A stretch of 5,689 nucleotides of DNA from an uncultured Bacilli bacterium (GTDB lineage Bacteria > Bacillota_I > Bacilli_A > RF39 > UBA660), in NCBI GenBank assembly GCA_910585915.1, contig CAJUGF010000052.1:3069-8757 (forward strand), read 5' to 3'. Below the pieces are notes generated by a model. That model had not been told where the DNA came from, did no database searches, and saw nothing but the letters and a program-made list of their open reading frames with translations. Positions 1 to 5,279 of the stretch are shown here, piece after piece. Position 1 is the stretch's first letter; every line of letters begins with the position of its first letter. A program made the position numbers and the translations under genes.

Positions 1-1
1 T

Positions 2-598
2 GACTGGCTCTCAACAGAAAGAGATTTCAGAGGATTTTTTGAAGCAGTCCACAATTCATTGAAAAATTATATCTCATCTTTATGGAAGGATCCTTATGAA
101 ATATTTGAACAATCTGATCTTGATGTTTTGAATAGAGATATACAAACTGACGGTTATTATGACGATAGAGGGTTTCATGAAAAAATATATTCTGAACGAA
201 ACAATAATTCTTTAGATCCATACGGTTGTGCTTTCAAATTGAAAGAAATAAACAAAGATTTTGAAGAAGTATTCAATATTGGTGACGAACCTACTCAAAA
301 TAAAAAGAATGTATATTTTGATTTCTGGGATGACGTTCTAACTTTTGATAATATTTGGGATCGTCATTCATGTAAAGTTTATTCTTCACTTGGCGAACAA
401 TCATTACATAATTATATCGGTAATTCACAAATTTATTATAATCCTATCAAATATTTTAAATTGAATTCCTCTGATCAACGGTTTTGGATTGAATTATATT
501 CTGCCAGACAATACAATGCCCCCGTTAAATTACCCAATGGAGAAACTTTTGTCATGGAAATGCAGTTCTTGCCTTATAATAAGATGTTATACGTTTAA
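2..598 (+). CDS. Probable minor capsid (penton-like) protein, C-terminal part; 5' end outside window
   Basis: The frame is open from the first codon of the window (position 2) to the TAA at 596-598, giving the last 198 residues of a longer protein. The TTG at 59 could only be a non-standard start, and the upstream codons read as normal protein (DWLSTERDFRGFF), so I treat the gene as truncated by the window edge. The last ~90 residues alternate short hydrophobic strands with turns: a CKVYSSL strand, then YIGNSQ, NPIKYFKL, RFWIELYS, APVKLPNGE and FVMEMQFL. This resembles the C-terminal strands of the single-jelly-roll minor capsid (penton) proteins of Polintons and adintoviruses, where a charged strand, a 'pv.L..ge' turn and a final hydrophobic strand end the protein. 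The location, 11 bp before the integrase and in a capsid cassette, agrees. In such virions this protein forms the pentamers at the fivefold vertices. The N-terminal half visible here (FEQSDLDVLNRDI and on) is acidic and unassigned. The assignment rests on pattern and context, with no diagnostic motif. Confidence 0.5.
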   Translation, partial: DWLSTERDFRGFFEAVHNSLKNYISSLWKDPYEIFEQSDLDVLNRDIQTDGYYDDRGFHEKIYSERNNNSLDPYGCAFKLKEINKDFEEVFNIGDEPTQNKKNVYFDFWDDVLTFDNIWDRHSCKVYSSLGEQSLHNYIGNSQIYYNPIKYFKLNSSDQRFWIELYSARQYNAPVKLPNGETFVMEMQFLPYNKMLYV

Positions 599-609
599 TT
601 TATAAAAAA

Positions 610-1752
610 ATGACATCACTTGCAGAATTATACAAGGAATATCCATACCGTGGTCCAGCTTTTGAAAAACATGCACTTGAAAAAGGTTATTCGAAAAAAG
701 AGATAAGGAAATTTCAATCAGAATCCGTTGTTCATGATCAAAAAGTGCCAACTCCTAAATATATACCTATCGTATCGTCTCATTCCGGAGGTTTTCAGAT
801 GGATACGTTTATAAACGATAAAGGAGCTAACGGTTTGAATTATTTGATGCTTATCAATATAAATACCCGTAAAGCTTATGCATATCCGATGAGAGGGAAA
901 GGGGCGTTACAGGTCAAATCAGCATTGAATAAATTCATCAAGGAAGAACCAAATTGCCATTCAATCGCTTCAGATCAAGATGCTGCTTATTTATCAGACG
1001 AAGTGACATCTTGGATGAAAAGTCATAAAATTATATATACGACTACAACGGATGATAATCACAATAATTTAGGAATAATAAACCGTTTTATGAGAACGAT
1101 AAGAGATTTAGCCGTTAACAAAAATTTGTTAGATGCCGATATATGGAAAGATATATCAAAAGAAGGTGAATTAACACACAAACCTACAAGAAATATTTCA
1201 CCAAAAGAAATGCAGTCATTAATGTCAGCATATAATGAATCATATCATACTAAAATAAAAACAGCCCCCAATAAAATGACAGCCAAAGACGAACAGAAAT
1301 ATATTTTGAAAAATAAAACGCAAGCAAACCCTTATGATTTCAAAGAAGGTGATAAAGTACGTATCGTAGAAGAAAAAACGATTAAAAATAAAAAACGAAG
1401 AATGGTTAGCAATCAAGCATATACAGTTGATTCAAAATCTGGTAATTTATTCAAAATTGCTGCTAACGATAGATCTGTGAACGATTATCCTGGATACAAA
1501 ATAGTTAAGGCGAAAGGATTTGTTCCTATGGCCAAAACATTGAAAAACGGCAAAAGAGGGAACATAGAGGAGATTTTAGGGTATAATAATGCAAATGACC
1601 AATACAAGGTCAAATGGGATGATGGAAGTCAAGGGTATACATATGCCAAAAGTATGAGAGAAGGAAATCCAACAATATTATCACGGTTAGAACGAATGTA
1701 TTGGGTGAAAACAGGTGAAAACATACCAGTTAAAATCAGAAAATACATTTAA
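610..1752 (+). CDS. Maverick/retroviral-type (rve) integrase with chromodomain-like tail; third catalytic residue is Asn
   Basis: This is an RNase H-fold integrase of 380 residues, the type that inserts element DNA into host chromosomes. The N-terminal ~45 residues (LYKEYP, then a helical segment ending EIRKFQSESVVHDQ) match in style the N-terminal helical region of Maverick integrases; no HHCC zinc finger is seen. The catalytic core has QMDTF with D65, a strand LMLININTRKAYAYP, SDQDAAY with D122, and NHNNLGIINRFMRTIRD around residue 158. D122 to residue 158 is the canonical DD-35 spacing, but residue 158 is Asn (AAC, 1081-1083) instead of Glu/Asp. YNESYHTKIKTAPNKM (208-223) is the usual end of the core. 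Residues ~242-305 (FKEGDKVRIVEE onward) form the SH3-like C-terminal domain. Residues ~317-365 (GNIEEILGY, YKVKWDDG, RLERMY) are chromodomain-like, as in other Maverick integrases. The ORF is otherwise intact. Start at 610 fits the AAATG context shared by its neighbours; the spacer to the ATPase is 14 bp. Family call is firm; activity of this copy is doubtful. Confidence 0.92.
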   Translation: MTSLAELYKEYPYRGPAFEKHALEKGYSKKEIRKFQSESVVHDQKVPTPKYIPIVSSHSGGFQMDTFINDKGANGLNYLMLININTRKAYAYPMRGKGALQVKSALNKFIKEEPNCHSIASDQDAAYLSDEVTSWMKSHKIIYTTTTDDNHNNLGIINRFMRTIRDLAVNKNLLDADIWKDISKEGELTHKPTRNISPKEMQSLMSAYNESYHTKIKTAPNKMTAKDEQKYILKNKTQANPYDFKEGDKVRIVEEKTIKNKKRRMVSNQAYTVDSKSGNLFKIAANDRSVNDYPGYKIVKAKGFVPMAKTLKNGKRGNIEEILGYNNANDQYKVKWDDGSQGYTYAKSMREGNPTILSRLERMYWVKTGENIPVKIRKYI

Positions 1753-1769
1753 TTATTCTTAATCAAATG
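1753..1769 (+). promoter_or_regulatory. Divergent copy of the leader/start motif before the ATPase gene
   Basis: TTATTCTTAATCAAATG has the TTATT block at the same distance from the ATG (seven bases, then AAATG) as the leaders at 2630-2646 and 3058-3074. It occupies the entire spacer between the integrase stop and the ATPase start. It is weaker evidence than the two near-identical copies. Confidence 0.3.
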
Positions 1770-2624
1770 AAAGGAAATATTATTCAAAAAGTTGAAGAAT
1801 TAATCAATGAGACACTCAGAAAAAGTATGAGAGAAATTGAGGGCGCTTTGATCAAACCATTATCAGAAAATTATCCGTTTTCATCAAATGGGATATACTT
1901 TTTGATTGGACGTCCTGGTGCTGGCAAAAGTTATTGGATTTGGCGCCATATTATGATTACTGAAAGATTATTTAAACATCCATATTATCATAAAATTTAT
2001 TTCTGCTCAACGTCTGGTAAAATGGATAAAACCGCCGAAGTTTTGAATAAAAAGATTCAAACAAAAATAATTTATGTCTCAGAAAAACAATTGATGAGCG
2101 TTCTTCAGAAACATTTGAAAAGGAAAATAAAATATTATGCACTTGTCAAACATATCCTCTCAAAAATGAAAGAAACGTCTGATGAGATGAGGCGTTTAAT
2201 TGAAAAGCATCATTTAACTGACCTTCAAGATAAAATCATTTATATTGCCAGTAAGCTTTGTAAATATGGAACCGCCTCTTATCCATTCAATACTCTGATT
2301 ATTCTTGATGATTGTGCTGGTTCAGATTTATTGAAAAACGGTAATTCAGAATTTATTAAATTGTTGACAAAAACAAGACATTATAACATAACGTGCATAA
2401 TGGCATTTCAAACGATAAGATTTGTGCACATAAATGCTAAACGTATGGCAACCGATATTATCTGTTATAGCGGTTATTCAGAAGAAGATTTCACCTCTTT
2501 ATTGCAGCAAACAAATAACAACTTAAATACAAAGGCAACTGTGCAAGAATACTTGCAACATAGAGAACCGCATGACAAATTTATCATGAACATAACTGCA
2601 AACAAATACTATTTTGAATCTTAA
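1767..2624 (+). CDS. FtsK/HerA-type genome-packaging ATPase
   Basis: This 285-residue P-loop NTPase should power loading of element DNA into the preformed capsid. Walker A is IGRPGAGKS at residues 47-55 (K54, S55), preceded by a hydrophobic strand (GIYFLI) and followed by an aromatic helix (YWIWRH). KIYFCSTSG (76-84) is the next strand. Walker B is TLIILDD at 176-182 (D181, D182), followed by the short CAGSDLL segment. TKTRHYNITCIMAFQT (201-216) carries a conserved-type Arg after Walker B and the strand ending in Gln that serves as sensor in the FtsK/HerA A32-like class. The middle segment (~105-165) is helical and Lys-rich. The length is typical for packaging ATPases of Polintons and virophages (roughly 250-300 residues). 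The first ~40 residues are an amphipathic helix (VEELINETLRKSMREIEGAL) ahead of the ATPase core. It lies between integrase and capsid genes, 14 and 19 bp from its neighbours, consistent with a morphogenesis role. Confidence 0.92.
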   Translation: MKGNIIQKVEELINETLRKSMREIEGALIKPLSENYPFSSNGIYFLIGRPGAGKSYWIWRHIMITERLFKHPYYHKIYFCSTSGKMDKTAEVLNKKIQTKIIYVSEKQLMSVLQKHLKRKIKYYALVKHILSKMKETSDEMRRLIEKHHLTDLQDKIIYIASKLCKYGTASYPFNTLIILDDCAGSDLLKNGNSEFIKLLTKTRHYNITCIMAFQTIRFVHINAKRMATDIICYSGYSEEDFTSLLQQTNNNLNTKATVQEYLQHREPHDKFIMNITANKYYFES

Positions 2625-2627
2625 ACG

Positions 2628-2646
2628 TTTTATTGAATTTTAAATG
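2628..2646 (+). promoter_or_regulatory. Conserved 19-bp leader/start motif before the pVI-like gene
   Basis: TTTTATTGAATTTTAAATG ends with the ATG of the gene. It is identical at 18 of 19 positions to the leader at 3056-3074. A shared initiator-type promoter or translation-start signal is inferred; parabasalid genes are known to have very short 5' leaders with an initiator close to the ATG, although the classic Inr sequence is not present here. Confidence 0.4.
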
Positions 2647-3042
2647 GGATTATTTAGAAAATGGGCGAGAAGAAGTATTGGCCTTGGAAGTCAATTATTA
2701 ATGGGAGCAGCAAATTCAGCAACAGGAGGATTAGCAGGTAAATTAGCGGATAATGCAACAGGAATAATGAAAAATCAATCAGGATTAATAGGCAAAACAA
2801 TGGGTAGTTTAGGCAAAGCATTTTTAAGCGATAATATGAGAAACAAAATCTCAAATGTAGCGGATGCAGCAATAAAATACATTCCAAAAGGCAACGTAAG
2901 AGAAGCATTAACAAAAATCAATAATCATGCACAAGGAAGAGATGAAAACTATAAAATGCCAAAACCCGCTAAAACAGAATCGAGTAGTTCAAATAATTCA
3001 CCAGCACCTATAAATCATGTACATTCATCAAATTATGAATAA
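2644..3042 (+). CDS. Small Gly/Ala-rich basic protein, candidate pVI/pX-like membrane-active virion protein
   Basis: The protein has 132 residues. The first ~20 (MGLFRKWARRSIGLGSQLLM) combine basic and hydrophobic residues as in an amphipathic, membrane-binding helix. Residues ~22-60 are Gly/Ala/Ser-rich (NSATGGLAGKLADNATG, SGLIGKTMGSLGKAFL). The ~90-132 tail is hydrophilic, Ser/Asn/Pro-rich and probably disordered. There is no continuous transmembrane span and no Cys. Adenoviruses and adintoviruses encode small proteins of this style (pVI, pX) that bind inside the capsid and disrupt host membranes or bind DNA, and the position between ATPase and capsid gene fits such a role. No exact adenain cleavage consensus is visible, although Gly-containing sites such as LMGA and LIGK are present. 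The N-terminal MG is compatible with myristoylation, but position 6 is Lys instead of Ser/Thr, so this is weak. Codon choice leans strongly to A-ending codons (11 of 15 Ala codons GCA), unlike the capsid gene. Function is inferred from composition and context only. Confidence 0.5.
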   Translation: MGLFRKWARRSIGLGSQLLMGAANSATGGLAGKLADNATGIMKNQSGLIGKTMGSLGKAFLSDNMRNKISNVADAAIKYIPKGNVREALTKINNHAQGRDENYKMPKPAKTESSSSNNSPAPINHVHSSNYE

Positions 3043-3055
3043 TAAGAAAAGTCAA

Positions 3056-3074
3056 TTTTATTGAGTTTTAAATG
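3056..3074 (+). promoter_or_regulatory. Conserved 19-bp leader/start motif before the coiled-coil protein gene
   Basis: TTTTATTGAGTTTTAAATG ends with the ATG of the gene and differs by one base (G for A) from the motif at 2628-2646. The coding sequences upstream of the two copies are unrelated, so conservation is not explained by gene duplication of the flanks. Its role as a promoter or start signal is inferred. Confidence 0.4.
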
Positions 3075-3560
3075 TCAAAACACTTAACAGGCTCAAAACG
3101 TTTAGCGGTTATTCAAAGGTGGATAAATGGCCATGACGATCCAGATTGGGAGGTTTTGCCAACTCGAAAACAAGGAAAGTATATTGTTAAAAAGCGAGAA
3201 ACACCAATAGAAGAAGAAAAAGAAGAGAAAACTCCAGAAAATGAAGAGAACGAAGTTTTTGAAGAGGAAGAAGAAAAACCCAAAATGCAAAAACAAAAGT
3301 CGAAAAAACTCACAAAAAGTCAAGAAATCGATCCAACGATAAACCTTGAAATCTTAAATCAACTCAAATTACTGGGTGATGAAATCAAACGCAAAAGAGA
3401 AAAGAAAGAACAAAAACGATTAATTGAAGAAGTAATCTCAAAGAAAACTCCAGCACCAAAACAAGCACCTCCTCCTCCTCCTCCAATACAAGAAGAAGAA
3501 TATTATGAACCACCAATTCCAAGACAAAGACGAAACAGAATCTTTGATGATATATATTAA
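3072..3560 (+). CDS. Hypothetical highly charged protein with coiled coil and polyproline stretch
   Basis: I do not recognise the family. The 162 residues fall into segments. Residues 1-42 look folded (LAVIQRWING at 11-20, DDPDWEV at 22-28, GKYIVKK at 35-41) and may be a small helix-plus-strand module. Residues 43-69 are an acidic Glu-rich linker (EEEKEEK, FEEEEEK). Residues 70-83 are Lys-rich. Residues 90-125 (NLEILNQLKLLGDEIKRKREKK onward) have spaced Leu/Ile and likely form a coiled coil. Residues 127-138 are TPAPKQA-like followed by six prolines. The tail ends EEEYYEPP and then basic RQRRNR and FDDIY. There is no signal peptide or membrane segment. It sits between the pVI-like gene and the major capsid gene with spacers of 29 and 17 bp, so a virion-assembly, scaffold or DNA-binding core role is plausible but not shown. 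Its leader is nearly identical to that of the preceding gene, suggesting co-regulation. That the gene is real is supported by the start context, compact packing and structured N-terminus. Confidence 0.72.
   Translation: MSKHLTGSKRLAVIQRWINGHDDPDWEVLPTRKQGKYIVKKRETPIEEEKEEKTPENEENEVFEEEEEKPKMQKQKSKKLTKSQEIDPTINLEILNQLKLLGDEIKRKREKKEQKRLIEEVISKKTPAPKQAPPPPPPIQEEEYYEPPIPRQRRNRIFDDIY
3468..3485 (+). repeat. CCT trinucleotide microsatellite encoding polyproline
   Basis: Five CCT units followed by CCA encode six consecutive prolines (residues 133-138 of the charged protein). Units are in frame, so slippage would change proline number without breaking the gene. Confidence 0.8.
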
Positions 3561-3577
3561 CTTTTTTTATTCAAGAA

Positions 3578-5254
3578 ATGATTAATCATGAGGTTTATAT
3601 GAAAACATCAGCTGAAGTTTGTTCGCAAATTGCGTCATATTTCGATGTTGTAGATAGCTGTATTGCCACTTCTGATACAAACAAACAGTATTCAATTAAT
3701 CCACAAACATCATATTCGCCTTCACCTCCAATAAAACAAGGGTCATATACAAGTGTTATTATTTCTCCAAATACACACAATACAGCTGACATCTATAATG
3801 GTTTTATTCGTGCTGATCTAAAAGTGACAATGAATATAAATGAAAAGATACCAGATTTGAGTGATATTGGCGGTTATCCATTCAATAAAATCTGGTTTGG
3901 ATTCAAAGATGCAAGAGATGCTATTGAAAAATATGAAATAGTAGCTAACGGAATAACGATATATACACAAAACTTTGGTTGTGAAGAATCGTTCTTAACT
4001 GCATGTTGTGCGAATGAAACAACAAAGAGAGCAGATGTATACTCAAAGGCAAGACATAAAGATATATGGAATAATAATTTTGCCACTCGTTGCGGAATAG
4101 TAATTAATTGGCCAAAAGATGATTTAACAGCAACATTTACGATTCATTTAAAAATTGATTTGCGTAGATTCTTGCCATTATCAAATATAAAATATTTACC
4201 AGCTTTTGCAGGAAAACTCGAATTAAGATTATATTTCTCATGTGCTGGTATGCTTTGTTGTCCATGTGGACCATCAAGATCTTTACTTGCTCAACCATCT
4301 CTTGCAACTAAATATACTTTTTCTGCGATCACTAATGAATTCACACCTGTTGGCGATGATGTTAAAATATGGATTTCAAGTACATCAGCTAATTCATCAG
4401 GCCAAGCATCAGAAAAGACAGATGGAGCTGAAATATTAGCATCAGAAACACCATATACTCTTTATTCTGGTTTACGAAAATTCCAAGTCTATGAGTATGA
4501 AATCACTGAATGCTCATCAATTATTCCATGTTTTGGTATAAACAATGAAATTTATCAACAATTGGTTCAGCGTTATTCAAATCCACAACATCCACTCACA
4601 TTTCCAACTCAAACATTGTCATTTTACACCTGCACTCAAGCATTAAAACAAATCCAAGACAAAACAACAGTCACTGTCACTCCAAGATTTGTTGATTCTA
4701 TCTTTTGTTTATTCCCTCTTCATCAACGTCATCATACATATTTCAAAAATCCACTTTTTAAACATTTCCAATTGAATTGTGGCGGTTATGGCAATATTCC
4801 AGCCAAATCTTTCGGAACAGATGGTGAATATCCAGAATTCATTGAATATAGTCAAAATGCAATGAATATGAATGGTGAACAAACCGGTTTCAATAAAGAG
4901 GTTATCGCTTCATTATGTAATGTAAGTAAACCTTTAGCCAATATCACAGGTTTATATCCAAACGATAGGACTTCATTCTTTATCGGTTTTGCGACAGAAA
5001 CAGATGGGACATATCAACAGGGCCTTACAAGTTTATCACCAATTAACTTCGAAATAATCGTCACACAGGAACATGCACAAATAAAAGATCCAAATGATAA
5101 ATCAGAGAATTATAAAAAGCATTTTTCTCAAATAGTCGATACGCCACCAATATTAGGTTTATTAGTTGATGCTTCTATTTCGATTTTAGTGCAGCCCAAT
5201 GGCATGCCCCCACTGGTTCGAATTGGGAATTATGACATTACAACTCCTGAATAA
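3578..5254 (+). CDS. Probable double-jelly-roll major capsid protein (hexon-like)
   Basis: At 558 residues this is the largest gene here and has the expected length for a Polinton/adintovirus major capsid protein, the trimeric building block of the capsid facets. After a ~65-residue N-terminal arm (TSDTNKQYSINPQTSY) come strand-rich blocks: IYNGFIRADLKVTMNI (72-87), KIWFGFKDARDAIEKYEIVA (104-123), the EESFLT segment (136-141), then KRADVYSKARHKDIW (150-164), FTIHLKIDLRRFLP (187-200) and KYLPAFAGKLELRLYFS (205-221). The run 'L.IDLRRFLP...IKYLPA..GKLEL.L' closely resembles the end of the first jelly roll in Polinton capsid proteins. The second half (~240-558) repeats a strand-rich pattern: FQVYEYEI, TVTVTPRFVDSIFCLFP, TSFFIGFAT (~465-473), INFEIIVTQE and the C-terminal DASISILV. 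An unusual cluster C222, C227, C228, C230 sits at the end of the first half. ATG 3578 is preferred over ATG 3599 because it alone has the AAATG context and T-rich leader. Similarity is judged by eye, not by alignment. Confidence 0.8.
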   Translation: MINHEVYMKTSAEVCSQIASYFDVVDSCIATSDTNKQYSINPQTSYSPSPPIKQGSYTSVIISPNTHNTADIYNGFIRADLKVTMNINEKIPDLSDIGGYPFNKIWFGFKDARDAIEKYEIVANGITIYTQNFGCEESFLTACCANETTKRADVYSKARHKDIWNNNFATRCGIVINWPKDDLTATFTIHLKIDLRRFLPLSNIKYLPAFAGKLELRLYFSCAGMLCCPCGPSRSLLAQPSLATKYTFSAITNEFTPVGDDVKIWISSTSANSSGQASEKTDGAEILASETPYTLYSGLRKFQVYEYEITECSSIIPCFGINNEIYQQLVQRYSNPQHPLTFPTQTLSFYTCTQALKQIQDKTTVTVTPRFVDSIFCLFPLHQRHHTYFKNPLFKHFQLNCGGYGNIPAKSFGTDGEYPEFIEYSQNAMNMNGEQTGFNKEVIASLCNVSKPLANITGLYPNDRTSFFIGFATETDGTYQQGLTSLSPINFEIIVTQEHAQIKDPNDKSENYKKHFSQIVDTPPILGLLVDASISILVQPNGMPPLVRIGNYDITTPE

Positions 5255-5262
5255 AATAGAAT

Positions 5263-5279
5263 TTTTCTTTACTTAAATG
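5263..5279 (+). promoter_or_regulatory. Divergent copy of the leader/start motif before the terminal partial gene
   Basis: TTTTCTTTACTTAAATG shows a T-rich pentamer, seven bases and AAATG, the same spacing as the other leaders. It supports ATG 5277 as the start of the partial downstream gene. Confidence 0.3.

Noticed and set aside
59..598. A complete gene starting at TTG 59
   Set aside because: The same frame is open to position 2 with protein-like codons, no ATG is present, and TTG is not a usual eukaryotic start. The gene is truncated by the window.
2654..2914. Minus-strand Leu-rich 86-residue frame resembling a membrane protein
   Set aside because: It is the antisense of A-rich codons of the pVI-like gene, where TTA/CTG-type Leu codons arise automatically. 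It has no start context like the other genes.
3102..3323. Minus-strand Phe- and Ser-rich frames
   Set aside because: They are antisense shadows of the GAA/AAA-rich tract and low-complexity artefacts.
4242..4439. Second + strand frame inside the capsid gene
   Set aside because: It is a short alternative frame fully inside a well-supported coding region, without the AAATG leader.
2622..5255. TAAA at the ATPase (2622) and capsid (5252) stops as polyadenylation signals overlapping the stop codon, as known in trichomonads
   Set aside because: Only two of six stops show TAAA, and the tetramer is frequent in AT-rich DNA, so it supports neither a signal nor a host call.
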